A stretch of DNA of 64,000 bases from Ruminococcus sp. (GCF_019417665.1 NZ_DXUU01000003.1:1-64000); one strand, 5' to 3'. Positions 16,440-25,996 are shown, numbered from the stretch's first letter. Translations and numbers: made by a program. Notes: a model not told the origin generated them from the letters alone.

Positions 16440-17045
16440 CTACTCCTGTTGATACAGCTCATGAGATATTATATATTGTACTACTTTTTCCGGCAAATAG
16501 CAAGAATAATCTGTTTGATTTTTGTAATTTTCCCGAATTTTTGTAGAAGATATGGTGTATACATCCGCACTGCACAAAAAAATTTTGCCATATTGCAATA
16601 AAAATTGCTGCTGCGCCTCCAGTGCGTCTCTGTCATCAGCCTCACGAGAGACCACCCCCAGCCCAGCATACTGTAAAATTTCCTGCCACCGATACCAACG
16701 GCAAAAAGACAGGAACATATCACTGCCCACCAGGAGTACCAGTTCCGCATCCGGATACTGCTGCCGGAAATACCGCACTGTATCCACAGTATAACTCACA
16801 CCCTCCCGTTCCAGTTCGCAGCTGTCCACAGTACAGCCGGGCACAGTTTCTGCCGCCAGCCGGCACATGGCGAGACGGTCTGCCGCCGATGCCATTTCTG
16901 TATGATGCTGTTTAAAAGGCGACACCCGTGCCGGCACCAGAATCACCTGATCCAGCCCCAGACATTCCTTTGCCGTCCGGATCAAGTGCAGATGTCCATT
17001 GTGGATGGGATTGAAACTGCCGCCGAAGATCCCGATCCGGTGCAT
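16440..17045 (-). CDS. nadD: Nicotinate-nucleotide adenylyltransferase
   Basis: This 201-residue enzyme joins nicotinate mononucleotide and ATP to form deamido-NAD, a step of NAD synthesis. The nucleotidyltransferase motif is GIFGGSFNPIHNGHL and the second motif is TISSTKIRENY; LVLLVGSDMFLSFCRWYRW is the family's central segment. The ATG overlaps the yhbY stop by one base (TGATG), so translation is coupled. Confidence 0.95.
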   Translation of the reverse strand: MHRIGIFGGSFNPIHNGHLHLIRTAKECLGLDQVILVPARVSPFKQHHTEMASAADRLAMCRLAAETVPGCTVDSCELEREGVSYTVDTVRYFRQQYPDAELVLLVGSDMFLSFCRWYRWQEILQYAGLGVVSREADDRDALEAQQQFLLQYGKIFLCSADVYTISSTKIRENYKNQTDYSCYLPEKVVQYIISHELYQQE

Positions 17046-17332
17046 CAGAATTTCACGACCGGTTCTTTGGGATTGCGCTTGAACAGCACGAACCGATTTC
17101 CGATGACCTGTACCACATCAGATTCTGTTTTCTCCGCCAGTTCATCGGCCGCTTCCCGGGCATCCAGAGGACAATTGTCCAGCACGTGCAGCTTGATCAA
17201 CTCACGCTTATGAAGTGCATCTTTTACCTGCTGTACCAGTGTATCGCTGATACCGCCTTTTCCCACCTGAAAAATCGTCTCATATGTGCTGGCAATACCA
17301 CGCAGTGCCGCACGCTGTTTACTTGTTAGCAT
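17045..17332 (-). CDS. yhbY: Ribosome assembly RNA-binding protein YhbY
   Basis: This 95-residue CRM-domain protein begins MLTSKQRAALRGIAS and contains the GxxG-type RNA-binding loop (QVGKGGISDTLVQQV) and the DNCPLDAREAADELAE helix. CRM proteins bind pre-50S particles. The ATG at 17332 overlaps the end of rdgB by 14 bases, with a weak GAGAG ahead; a TTG six codons earlier is possible. It is followed at once by nadD, the standard arrangement. Confidence 0.92.
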   Translation of the reverse strand: MLTSKQRAALRGIASTYETIFQVGKGGISDTLVQQVKDALHKRELIKLHVLDNCPLDAREAADELAEKTESDVVQVIGNRFVLFKRNPKEPVVKF

Positions 17333-17921
17333 ATCTACTCTCACTTTCAAAATATTGTTTCAGCTCTTTCAGCGCATTGCCCCGATGACTGATCTGATTC
17401 TTTTCTGCATCTGTCATCTGCGCCATAGTCTTTTCACCACAGCAGAATATCGGGTCATAGCCGAAACCGTTTTCCCCCAGAGGCTCCGTCCCGATATATC
17501 CCTCGCAGATACCTGTGAAGAACTGTTCCTTTCCATCCCCGTCCACATAGCACAGCACGCATACAAACCGTGCCGTCCGCTGTTCCAAGGGTTTATTTTC
17601 CAATAATTCCAGCAGCTTTTCATACCGCTGGACATCTGTAGCATTTTCCCCGGCAAAGCGATGGGAATACACACCCGGCGCACCGTCCAGCGCATCTACC
17701 ATAAGACCGCTGTCATCGGCGATCACGGGGCAATGCAGAGCTTCATAAACAGCATGTGCCTTCAGTGCTGCATTTTCCTGAAATGTCGTACCTGTTTCCT
17801 CTACTTCGGCATGAAATCCGGCTTCTTTCTGAGAAATTACCTCCAACCCAAAGGGTGCCAGAATGGCACGGATCTCCCGAAGTTTTCCGGCATTGTTTGA
17901 AGCAATGACAATTTTCTGCAT
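17319..17921 (-). CDS. rdgB: XTP/dITP diphosphatase (RdgB/HAM1 family)
   Basis: This 200-residue house-cleaning enzyme hydrolyses non-canonical purine triphosphates (XTP, dITP, ITP) to the monophosphate plus pyrophosphate, keeping them out of DNA and RNA. Motifs: IVIASNNAGKLREIRAIL, VIADDSGLMVDALDGAPGVYS, GENGFGYDPIF and SHRGNALKELKQYF. Length is normal. It sits two bases after ftsY and overlaps yhbY by 14 bases. Confidence 0.95.
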   Translation of the reverse strand: MQKIVIASNNAGKLREIRAILAPFGLEVISQKEAGFHAEVEETGTTFQENAALKAHAVYEALHCPVIADDSGLMVDALDGAPGVYSHRFAGENATDVQRYEKLLELLENKPLEQRTARFVCVLCYVDGDGKEQFFTGICEGYIGTEPLGENGFGYDPIFCCGEKTMAQMTDAEKNQISHRGNALKELKQYFESESRYANK

Positions 17922-17923
17922 CC

Positions 17924-19372
17924 TTACGCCTCCTCTGTAGGTTCAAAAAGTGCCTGTACGAAATCTGCACCACGGAACGGTTGGAGGTCGTCAATTTTTT
18001 CGCCAACGCCCACAAGCTTCACCGGAATGCCCAGTTCGTTGCGAATGGAAACGATAATACCGCCCTTTGCAGTACCGTCCAATTTTGTCAAAACAATGCC
18101 TGTAATATCGGCAACCTCTTGGAACAGCCGTGCCTGATTGACCGCATTCTGTCCCGTGGTGGCATCCAGTACCAGCAAAATCTCCCGATGGCAGCCCTCA
18201 GCCCTGGTCTCAATGATACGATTGATCTTTGCCAACTCCTGCATGAGGTTTTTCTTGTTATGCAGACGGCCGGCAGTATCACAGATAAGCACATCGCAGT
18301 CCCGTGCCTTTGCCGCATCAATAGCATCATATACCACCGATGCCGGGTCAGAGCCTTCAGCATGTTTGACAATATCTACGCCGGCACGCTGTGTCCAGAC
18401 CTCCAGCTGATCAATCGCCGCCGCACGGAACGTATCGGCCGCAGCAACAATAACCTTTTTGCCCTCGGATTTCAGCTGATGACACAGCTTGCCGATGGTA
18501 GTGGTCTTGCCTGCGCCGTTGACGCCGATGACCATGACGATAGTGGGCTTTGTGGGATATTCCAGTGCCTGATCCTCACCCAGCATTTCAGTAATGATCT
18601 CCTGGATCATACCCATGATCTCCTGAGGATCTGTAACGCCTCGTTCCTTGACACGCTGGCGCAGCGTGTCGCAGATCTGCACAGAGGTTTCCGGTCCCAG
18701 ATCGCTCATGATCATGGTCTCTTCCAGTTCGTCAAACAGGTCGTCGTCGATTTTTGTGAAGTTCCCCAGCACCTGCTGCATCCGGGACATCATGGCATCC
18801 TTTGTCTTGCGCAGACCATCCCGAATCTTTGCAAAGAGACCCTTTTTCTCTGATTGCTCCGGTATCGCCGTCTCCGGAATCTCCTCCGGCTCTTCCGGTG
18901 TTTCTTCGGATATTTCTTCAGCCGCTGTCTCTTCCTCTGGTTCAGCCGCAGGTTCTTCTGTGACCTCCGGTACTTCTGTTTCCTTCGATTCTGCTTCTGA
19001 TACTTCGGGAACTGTTTCTGTTTCTTCCGGCGTTTCCTCTGCTGTTTCCTCCGACATATCGGACTCCGGTACATGACCACCTTCTTCCTTTGTCAAAATT
19101 CCGGCAGCCTCCAGCGCTGCCTGGCGTGCCAATGCAATTGCTTCTTTTCGCTGCTCAGACGCCTGAACAACTTCTTCCGCAACCTGACGCACCTTTTCCA
19201 CTTCGTCCTGTTCCTGGGCTGCAAGTGCTTCCAGTGCCGCAGCTGCAATTTCCTCTGCCTCATCCCGCTGCGTAGGATCCGGCTGTACCAGTGGCTCCTC
19301 TGTCGGCTTTTCCTTATTGCGTTTCCAGAACGGTACGTTTTTCTCTTTGTTTTTCTTTCCAAATAAGCCCAT
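17924..19372 (-). CDS. ftsY: Signal recognition particle receptor FtsY
   Basis: This 482-residue GTPase docks SRP-ribosome complexes at the membrane. Residues 1 to about 170 form a long, very acidic A domain rich in Glu, Thr and Pro, longer than in many Firmicutes. The NG domain follows: GVNGAGKTTTIGKL (G1), DTFRAAAIDQL, DTAGRLHNKKNLM (G3), TKLDGTAKGG and GVGEKIDDLQPF. The start MGLFGKKNKEKN is the usual FtsY opening with a membrane-seeking basic patch. It lies between smc and rdgB. Confidence 0.97.
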   Translation of the reverse strand: MGLFGKKNKEKNVPFWKRNKEKPTEEPLVQPDPTQRDEAEEIAAAALEALAAQEQDEVEKVRQVAEEVVQASEQRKEAIALARQAALEAAGILTKEEGGHVPESDMSEETAEETPEETETVPEVSEAESKETEVPEVTEEPAAEPEEETAAEEISEETPEEPEEIPETAIPEQSEKKGLFAKIRDGLRKTKDAMMSRMQQVLGNFTKIDDDLFDELEETMIMSDLGPETSVQICDTLRQRVKERGVTDPQEIMGMIQEIITEMLGEDQALEYPTKPTIVMVIGVNGAGKTTTIGKLCHQLKSEGKKVIVAAADTFRAAAIDQLEVWTQRAGVDIVKHAEGSDPASVVYDAIDAAKARDCDVLICDTAGRLHNKKNLMQELAKINRIIETRAEGCHREILLVLDATTGQNAVNQARLFQEVADITGIVLTKLDGTAKGGIIVSIRNELGIPVKLVGVGEKIDDLQPFRGADFVQALFEPTEEA

Positions 19373-19439
19373 AATACACCTGTCCTTTTTCAGATTACTT
19401 TACCCAAATACATTTCATTTCGCATTATGAATTATACAT

Positions 19440-22400
19440 TCAATTCAACGCAAATTCTTCCTGCTCCATCCGCAGCAAACGGGAAATACCATCCTCCTGC
19501 ATAGTGACGCCATAGAGCACATTTGCCTCTTCCATGGCACTCCGGCGGTGGGTCACCAGAATAAACTGAGTGGTATCCGTAAAGTTTTGCAGATACTGAG
19601 CATACCGCCGCACATTGCCCTCGTCCAATGCCGCATCAATCTCATCAAGAATACAGAACGGCGACGGGCGCAGCCGCAGAATGGCAAAATAAATGGCGAT
19701 CGCCACAAAAGACTGTTCTCCGCCGGACAAAGAGATCAGATTCTTGATGACCTTTCCTGGCGGCGCCACCTTAATCTCAATACCTGACTCCAGCACATTT
19801 TCAGGATCTGTCAGTTCCAGCCGTGCTTCGCCGCCGCCAAACAAATCCCGAAAGATCTCCTGGAAATTCTGGTTGATCAGGGTAAAACTCTCCGAAAAGA
19901 TCCGCTGCATTTCCTCTGTCAGAGATGCAATCAGATCTTCCAGTTCCTCCTTGGCAGTCTGTGCGTCCTTCATCTGTGCCGACAGAAATTTGTATCGCTG
20001 AGATACTTCATCATATTCCGCAATTGCCGCAACATTGACTGTTCCCAGTGCACGAATCCTGCTCTTCAAGCTTTGTAGCTCTCGCTGTGCTGTCTGCAAA
20101 TCTTCCAACGGCTGCGCTAATGCCTGTGCTTCGGAAAGGGACAATTCATACTGTTCGAACAGCTGCCGGATAACACCGTCATAGTCGCCATGTACAGACA
20201 GTTTCCGTTCTTCCAGACGGCTCATTTCTCCGGAATATTTCTCCCGTGTGGCATTGGTTTCCCGCAGACCGTTCTGGATCTGCCGGATCTGCTGATCCTG
20301 CGCATCATGCACTTGCTGCCAATGCTGTATCTGTGCCTGGCTGTCGGTACGGTCGTTTTTCATCTGTTCGATTTTCGCATTGCCCTGGGTGATCTCTTCC
20401 TGTTTCTGAGAGATCAGCTGTCGCTGGACTTCCATATCCGACCGGATCTCTTCCAGCCGCTGCACCATGGACTGCTGCTGCTCGCTTTGTTGCTGCATTT
20501 CCCGGGACAGGGTCTCCATGTCCTTTTCCAGTTCCATCCTGCCGATCTTCAACTGAGCACGCCGATCTGCAAGCTTTTCCTGCTGTTCCTGCAAGACACT
20601 GCGTTTGTCTGTCTCCTGTTCCAATGCCGCCTGCGCCTGAACAATGTCTTGTTCTGTCTGCGCTGCCTGGGCTTTTGCAGCAGTGTGTTTTTCCACAGCT
20701 TCATCCAGACGGCTTTGCAGGGATATCTGCTGTGCCTGCGCCTCAGCAAGCCGTTCCGTTGCTTGCTGCTGCATATAGCTGTATTTTTCCAGCTGCGTAT
20801 TTGCCGTCAGGCTCTCCGACTCTGCCTTACGGCATTCTGCCTGGAGTGCTTCCATCTGCTGTTGTAACTGCACCGACTGCGCCTGCGCTTTCTGAAAAGC
20901 ATCTGCCGCTTCTTGTTCCTGCTGTTCCAGAGTCTGTACCTCCGCAGACAATGCTGTCAGCTCCGCACGCCGTGTAAGCATTCCCCCAGAACGTTGCGCC
21001 GAACCACCAGTAAAGGAACCGCCGGCATTGATCACCTGACCGTCTAATGTCACAATGCGGAACCGGTACTGATGCGTTTTGGCAATTTCCGTTGCCGCAT
21101 CTAGATCCTCTGCCACAGCGATACGCCCCAACAGGAATCGGACAATATCCGCATATTTCGGATCATAGCGCACCAGATTGCAGGCCAAATTCACGAACCC
21201 CTCGTGACGTTCCAGACCGGTCTCTGTCAATTGTTTCCCACGAACTGAAGTCAAGGGCAGGAATGTGGCACGTCCGGCACGATTTTGTGCCAGATAGCGG
21301 ATCCACTGCTTTGCAGCACTTTCATCGGCTACAATGAGATTCTGCATTGCACCGCCCAGTGCAGTCTCAATTGCCACGCCGTATTTCTGGTCGGTGGTGA
21401 TCAGCTGTGCCACTGTACCGAACACGCCGTGAGGCTTGCCGCCGTCTGCACGGAGCACTGCCTTGACACTGCCGGCAAACCCCTCCATGTTTCGTTCCAT
21501 ATCCTGTAACAGCTTTTGCCGCTGGCGTTTTTCCCGGAGTGCAAAGGTCGCCTGTTCCCGGCGCTTCCGTCCCTCTTCCAATGCATGTACTGCATTGGCA
21601 TAACGTTTTTGAAAGCCACTGCGCTGATTCTGCACACGCTGCAATTCTGTCTCTGCCTGCTCCGCCTGGGACTTTGCCGTCTGGTATGTCCCTGTCTGTG
21701 CTTCGCACGCCTGTTTCAGGGCATTCTGCCGCATGATGTGCTCCGCCAGCTGGGCACGGAGTTCCTCCTGCTGCCCGGCTGTGGTCTGCTGCATCACACG
21801 GAGTTCGCTCTGCTGAACATAAAGCTGTTGTAACCGGGCATTGGCCTGTTCATACTCCTGTCCCCGCTTTGCGGCATGCTCTTCCAGTTCATTCCACTGC
21901 TGCTGAACCTGTTCTGTCTCCAGAGACAGCGCCTCCCGTTTCTGCCGCAGCTGTACTGTCTGTTCCGTCAGAGAGGACATACGGTTTTTCATACCCTCAG
22001 ACTGCGACTGAGTCTCCTGCATCTGCCGTTCCAGGCTTTCCAGGGTCTGTTTTCCATGGGTGATCTCATTTTCGCACACGGCAACTGCCGCACGGAGCTG
22101 TGCAGCTTCTTCCTCTGCCTGCTGGATCTTCTGCCGGATAGCTTCGATCTGGAGCGTACTCTCCTGCATCCGGCGATAGCCCTCCTGCACCTGTTCATCT
22201 GCACGCTGGATCTCCAGTTCAGCGTTCTGATATTCCGCCTGTGCCTGCAAAAAGCCGTCAGAAAGTGCCGTCAACTTTTCCCGCAGTGCCGAAAGTCTGC
22301 GCACCCACAGAGAGATCTCCAACTGCTTTTGCTGTCCGGCAAGCTCCACATATTGTTTCGCTTTTTCCGCCTGCTGGCGCAGAGGTTCTACACGGGATTC

Positions 22401-22997
22401 CAATTCCGCCACGATATCCTGGAGACGCACCAGATTATCCTGGGCGGCATCCAGTTTACGCTGTGCCTCCTGCTTTTTATAGCGAAACTTAGAAATCCCG
22501 GCAGCCTCTTCAAAAATATCCCGGCGGTCAGTACTCTTGGCGCTGACGATCTCTGCAATACGCCCTTGTCCGATAATGGCATAGCCGTCCCTGCCCATGC
22601 CGGTATCCATGAACAGCTCAGTCACATCTTTCAAACGGACATTTTTGCCATTGATGCGGTACTCACTATCACCGCTGCGGTACAGCTTTCGGGTAACACT
22701 GACTACCTCACCATAAGTATCGCCCAGTTCGCCGGTCTCGTTGTTGATCTCCAGAGTGACTGCGGCAAAGCCCATAGGTTTCCGGGTTTTTGTGCCGGAG
22801 AAAATGACATCCTCCATTTTGTTGCCACGGAGGGTCTTGGTGGACTGTTCTCCCAGCACCCAGCGCACGGCATCGCCGATGTTGCTTTTGCCGCTGCCGT
22901 TAGGGCCGACAACGGCAGTCAAGCCCTTGTCAAAGGTCAGTTTGATCTTGTCAGGAAAGGACTTAAAACCCTGTAGTTCCAGCGACTGTAAATACAT
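19440..22997 (-). CDS. smc: Chromosome segregation protein SMC
   Basis: This 1185-residue condensin ATPase compacts and segregates the chromosome. The N-terminal head has the Walker A GPNGSGKSNIGDAVRW; long Gln/Glu-rich coiled coils (about residues 165-500 and 660-1020) flank the hinge (about residues 515-640, with HGVFGTVAQLITTDQKYGVA); the C-terminal head has the signature LSGGEQSFVAIAIYFAILRL and Walker B PFCILDEIDAALDEGN. The ATG at 22997 lies eight bases after GGAG; the longer frame starts at a GTG two codons earlier. It is followed by ftsY, as in most Firmicutes. Confidence 0.98.
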   Translation of the reverse strand: MYLQSLELQGFKSFPDKIKLTFDKGLTAVVGPNGSGKSNIGDAVRWVLGEQSTKTLRGNKMEDVIFSGTKTRKPMGFAAVTLEINNETGELGDTYGEVVSVTRKLYRSGDSEYRINGKNVRLKDVTELFMDTGMGRDGYAIIGQGRIAEIVSAKSTDRRDIFEEAAGISKFRYKKQEAQRKLDAAQDNLVRLQDIVAELESRVEPLRQQAEKAKQYVELAGQQKQLEISLWVRRLSALREKLTALSDGFLQAQAEYQNAELEIQRADEQVQEGYRRMQESTLQIEAIRQKIQQAEEEAAQLRAAVAVCENEITHGKQTLESLERQMQETQSQSEGMKNRMSSLTEQTVQLRQKREALSLETEQVQQQWNELEEHAAKRGQEYEQANARLQQLYVQQSELRVMQQTTAGQQEELRAQLAEHIMRQNALKQACEAQTGTYQTAKSQAEQAETELQRVQNQRSGFQKRYANAVHALEEGRKRREQATFALREKRQRQKLLQDMERNMEGFAGSVKAVLRADGGKPHGVFGTVAQLITTDQKYGVAIETALGGAMQNLIVADESAAKQWIRYLAQNRAGRATFLPLTSVRGKQLTETGLERHEGFVNLACNLVRYDPKYADIVRFLLGRIAVAEDLDAATEIAKTHQYRFRIVTLDGQVINAGGSFTGGSAQRSGGMLTRRAELTALSAEVQTLEQQEQEAADAFQKAQAQSVQLQQQMEALQAECRKAESESLTANTQLEKYSYMQQQATERLAEAQAQQISLQSRLDEAVEKHTAAKAQAAQTEQDIVQAQAALEQETDKRSVLQEQQEKLADRRAQLKIGRMELEKDMETLSREMQQQSEQQQSMVQRLEEIRSDMEVQRQLISQKQEEITQGNAKIEQMKNDRTDSQAQIQHWQQVHDAQDQQIRQIQNGLRETNATREKYSGEMSRLEERKLSVHGDYDGVIRQLFEQYELSLSEAQALAQPLEDLQTAQRELQSLKSRIRALGTVNVAAIAEYDEVSQRYKFLSAQMKDAQTAKEELEDLIASLTEEMQRIFSESFTLINQNFQEIFRDLFGGGEARLELTDPENVLESGIEIKVAPPGKVIKNLISLSGGEQSFVAIAIYFAILRLRPSPFCILDEIDAALDEGNVRRYAQYLQNFTDTTQFILVTHRRSAMEEANVLYGVTMQEDGISRLLRMEQEEFALN

Positions 22998-23062
22998 ACA
23001 CACATCTCCTTTCGTTGTTAAATTCGCATCCGAGCGAAGCGAGCCGTCTTTTTTCTTTTTCG

Positions 23063-23099
23063 CTTCCTTTTTCTTTTTTCAGCAAAAAGAAAAAGGAAG
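23063..23099. repeat. 16-bp perfect hairpin in the gap before smc
   Basis: CTTCCTTTTTCTTTTT and its exact inverse are separated by five bases. The gap from 22998 to 23284 between smc and the C39-like gene holds no gene; besides this hairpin it has short repeats of the words GCGAGC and GCGAA near 23,030 and 23,240. No clear promoter for smc was found in it, and the hairpin has no U-run typical of a terminator. Confidence 0.55.
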
Positions 23100-23284
23100 A
23101 AACACCCTCTCTATCAAGTTAACGCATAGCATACAAAGCACAAACGCTACTAAAATAACTTCCCCATACAAGCAGTGTAAATTCAGGATTCCAAAGTAAA
23201 CCATACAGTAAAACCCCAAACAGCGTTTGTGCGAACCAAGGCGAACAGCGAGCAAAGCGAGCGAATTTCGCCGCCCCACTTTCG

Positions 23285-23947
23285 TCAAGTCTCATTCAGA
23301 ACACGACTTTCCCACTGCAAAAACCGCACGGCATAAATTTTCCCGCCAAAGTCCGACAGCGGCACCAGTGTCTCCTCTTCCTCCAGCGGATCCATACACC
23401 AGTATTCTCCGTCCGTACTGCTGACGATGAGCACGTAGTGATAGCTGCCGGTTCCGCCCACACGCACCCGGACAATAGGATAGCACCCATCCTCCAGATA
23501 TTCATCCAGTTCTCCGTCTGCCAGTTCCGATGCGTCTTTTTTCGTTACAGATACCCCCGTCACCTGCTCCAGCACATCCCATTGCAGGTTGCCCTCGCTG
23601 TCATAGACACCATGCTCCGAAAAAAATCGGTTCACTTCTCCAGCATCGGCATCAGCAGATAAACCATCCACAGAAAAGCCCTGCATTTGCAGCACTGCCG
23701 CCATGCAGCATGTCAGACAGCCGGAATCATTCATGGTATACTTGGAATCTCCCAGCTTGTCCGATTTCCATGCATCGTCTTTTTGATAAAAGAAAACCAC
23801 GTTTTCCGGAGCATATTCCAGCGTTGTCTCCACAGAAACCGGCTCCGCACTCTGTCGGCGATACAGGACATAGCCTGTGCCGAGTCCGGCGAGCAGAACC
23901 GCAATGATAACAATCAGGATCCAGATCTTACGGCGTTTTTTCTGCAT
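23285..23947 (-). CDS. C39-like peptidase domain protein, membrane anchored
   Basis: This encodes 220 residues. A basic start (MQKKRRK), one transmembrane helix (about residues 8-30) and an extracellular domain of the C39-like cysteine-peptidase type follow: YQKDDAWKSDKLGDSKYTMN, the catalytic-type Cys in NDSGCLTCCMAAVLQM, the His in GSYHYVLIVSS and the Asp in YWCMDPLEEEE. Such standalone domains are common in Firmicutes; their substrates are mostly unknown, and this is not the bacteriocin-exporter form because no ABC transporter is attached. The ATG at 23947 has AGGAGG seven bases ahead. Downstream are smc and ftsY; upstream is the hairpin array. Confidence 0.75.
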   Translation of the reverse strand: MQKKRRKIWILIVIIAVLLAGLGTGYVLYRRQSAEPVSVETTLEYAPENVVFFYQKDDAWKSDKLGDSKYTMNDSGCLTCCMAAVLQMQGFSVDGLSADADAGEVNRFFSEHGVYDSEGNLQWDVLEQVTGVSVTKKDASELADGELDEYLEDGCYPIVRVRVGGTGSYHYVLIVSSTDGEYWCMDPLEEEETLVPLSDFGGKIYAVRFLQWESRVLNET

Positions 23948-24038
23948 AGCATTTCCTCCTGTTGAATAAGAAATTGTTCTTTTGCAAACGTTCCACCGGA
24001 ACGTTTGCAAGGCTTTCCTTTACTTGTATGGTTTCACA

Positions 24039-24220
24039 AGGAGGGGCGATCTTGTTCGCCCCTCCTCGAAAAAGCTATCGCTTTTTCTCACCACCCTCTC
24101 CGTGCGCCGAAAGTACGGCGCAGGGTGTTTCGCCGTCTGCGGACGGCGACCAGGGACGCTGTCCCTGGACTCTGCCAGGGCTTCCGCAACCCTGGATCTG
24201 CGCCAGCTGTACTCAGCTGG
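24039..24220. repeat. Array of seven consecutive hairpins
   Basis: Seven perfect palindromes follow one another with gaps of one to fifteen bases: 24039-24066 (11-bp stem), 24068-24087 (8 bp), 24103-24122 (7 bp, wrapped by an outer CACCCT/AGGGTG pair), 24131-24148 (7 bp), 24150-24168 (8 bp), 24175-24195 (6 bp) and 24203-24220 (7 bp). Loops are 3-9 bases. The array fills the gap between the radical SAM gene and the C39-like gene (23948-24282). Open frames across it are low-complexity and look spurious. It would act as a strong block of structure in either direction; its origin and use are unknown to me. Confidence 0.85.
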
Positions 24221-24282
24221 ACCAGCATGATGGGCTCCCTTTCTGAAAATTGGCAGCAAACATGCTCTTATATTACTTTTCA

Positions 24283-25299
24283 CTAAAAAAACAGGTCATA
24301 TGTCTTTTCACCGACACGAATTCTGCCTTGCTGCACTCCCATTGTTTCCACAGCTTTCAGCATCACTCCACGCTCCGCCAGCCACTTCCGGTTACACCCG
24401 TGCTGTCCCAGCAACTTACTCATGGTTCCCGGTGCAGTTTCCACAAACAATTCTGATTTTCCACGATCCTCCGCCGCCTGTTCCAACACACGGCGGTACA
24501 GTCTGGATTCCACCAGTTCCCGGTACGCCGGATGATAATACCCGGCAACCATCCGTTCCCGAATGGACGGCGTATCATGAAGTCCCAGCCGAATGACACG
24601 CACATCTTCCTGAGCACAACGGCAAAGCGCGTCTGCACAGAACTCCAGTACCTCCTCCTGAGACAATGCCGGATAGACACCAGCCTGACAGCATTCCGCC
24701 AGCTTTGTTCCCTCCAGCACCACTGTGGGGTAGATCCGCATAGTTTCCGGTCTGCACCGAAGCAGCTGTTCCAGCGTGTCATATTCGTCCGCCAGTGTAC
24801 TGCCATACAACCCAACCATCTGCTGTAATCCCAATGAAAACCCGGCACTGCGGATCGCTGCACTTGCATCCCGGACAGCCTGTGCCGTATGCCCACGTGC
24901 ATTTGCCGTGAGAACAGTGTCTGACATACTCTGTGCACCCAGTTCAATCGCTGTCACATGATATTGTTTCAGCCGTTTCAGAACCTCCCCATCAATGGCA
25001 TCCGGACGTGTGGAAATACGGATACCCTGGAATTTTCCCACCCCCAGAAAAGGCTGTGCGGCCTCCAGCAGTGCGACCTGATATCCCTTCTCCACCGCCG
25101 TAAAACTGCCGCCGAAAAAGGCGATCTCTGCTGATTCCAACGGTGCTGATCGTTCCAGCATTTCCCGGCAGGTCTGTGCGATCTCATTCGATTCTGGGGC
25201 ATCCTGGGTGCCGCTGATAGTGCGCTGATCGCAGAAGCTGCACTGGTGAGGACATCCACGATGGGGAATGAAAAAGGCAAGTGTCTTATGCTTTGCCAT
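24283..25299 (-). CDS. Radical SAM protein, Elp3-like family
   Basis: This 338-residue protein begins MAKHKTLAFFIPHRGCPHQC and holds the radical SAM motif as Cys16, Cys20 and Cys23 (GCPHQCSFCDQ). The next parts (EIAFFGGSFTAVEKGYQVAL, GIRISTRPDAIDGEVLKRLK, AIELGAQSMSDTVLTANARG) resemble the Elp3/COG1243 group of tRNA-modifying enzymes, but the acetyltransferase domain of true Elp3 is missing. The exact substrate is unknown. It overlaps the end of rnc by 14 bases, a common neighbour pair in Clostridia. Confidence 0.82.
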   Translation of the reverse strand: MAKHKTLAFFIPHRGCPHQCSFCDQRTISGTQDAPESNEIAQTCREMLERSAPLESAEIAFFGGSFTAVEKGYQVALLEAAQPFLGVGKFQGIRISTRPDAIDGEVLKRLKQYHVTAIELGAQSMSDTVLTANARGHTAQAVRDASAAIRSAGFSLGLQQMVGLYGSTLADEYDTLEQLLRCRPETMRIYPTVVLEGTKLAECCQAGVYPALSQEEVLEFCADALCRCAQEDVRVIRLGLHDTPSIRERMVAGYYHPAYRELVESRLYRRVLEQAAEDRGKSELFVETAPGTMSKLLGQHGCNRKWLAERGVMLKAVETMGVQQGRIRVGEKTYDLFF

Positions 25300-25993
25300 A
25301 GCCCATGAGCGACAAGGCTTCCTTTGCCGCCAACTGTTCTGCTGCCTTTTTACTATGACCGACCCCCATGCCGATCACATTGGAATTCAGACAGACCTCC
25401 ACCTTGAACGCCTTGTCATGGTCGGGACCAGATTCGCTGACCAGTACATATTCCACCTTTTCTTCCGGATTCTTCTGGACAACTTCCTGAAGCTGGGTCT
25501 TATAATCCTGGAATCCGATGGGTTCCTTTTCCTCAGGATCATCGGGAATAAACCGCAGAATATGACGTTTTGCCGCACCCATGCCGCCGTCCAGGAAAAT
25601 TGCTGCAATGACTGCTTCAAAGGCATCCGCCAAAATGGAGGAACGTTCTCTTCCGCCGGTGTGCTCCTCGCCCTTTCCCAGTAACAGGAATTCGCCCAGA
25701 TGGATCTCCTGTGCAAAAACATGGAGTGCCTTTTCGCAAACCATAGAGGCACGAAGCTTTGTTAACTCGCCCTCAGGCATATTGGGATATTTATGAAACA
25801 GAAACTCAGACACCACAATAGACAGTACGCTATCACCCAGAAATTCCAGCCGTTCATTGCTATTGCGTGTCTTGCGCTTTTCATTTGCATAGGAGGAATG
25901 AGAGAGTGCCTCCAGCAACAAGTGTTTGTCATGAAAATGATAATGGATGTAGGTTTCAAACCGTCCCAGATCCACATATTCGGTATGTTCCAT
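25286..25993 (-). CDS. rnc: Ribonuclease III
   Basis: This 235-residue endonuclease cuts double-stranded RNA and matures rRNA. The catalytic signature is NERLEFLGDSVLSIVVSEFL, the second metal-site helix is SILADAFEAVIAAIFLDGG, and the dsRNA-binding domain is at the C-terminus (about residues 158-230, ending SKKAAEQLAAKEALSLMG). It lies three bases after plsX; the acyl carrier protein gene often found between plsX and rnc is absent. Confidence 0.96.
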   Translation of the reverse strand: MEHTEYVDLGRFETYIHYHFHDKHLLLEALSHSSYANEKRKTRNSNERLEFLGDSVLSIVVSEFLFHKYPNMPEGELTKLRASMVCEKALHVFAQEIHLGEFLLLGKGEEHTGGRERSSILADAFEAVIAAIFLDGGMGAAKRHILRFIPDDPEEKEPIGFQDYKTQLQEVVQKNPEEKVEYVLVSESGPDHDKAFKVEVCLNSNVIGMGVGHSKKAAEQLAAKEALSLMGYGKA

Positions 25994-25996
25994 TGC

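Noticed and set aside
19073..19366. Long rightward frames opposite ftsY and smc
   Set aside because: They mirror the Glu/Gln-rich coding of the real genes, which have complete motifs; the frames are Leu/Phe-rich without domains.
24005..24286. Open frames in several phases across the hairpin array
   Set aside because: Palindromic repeats keep all frames open; the translations are low-complexity and there is no ribosome binding site.
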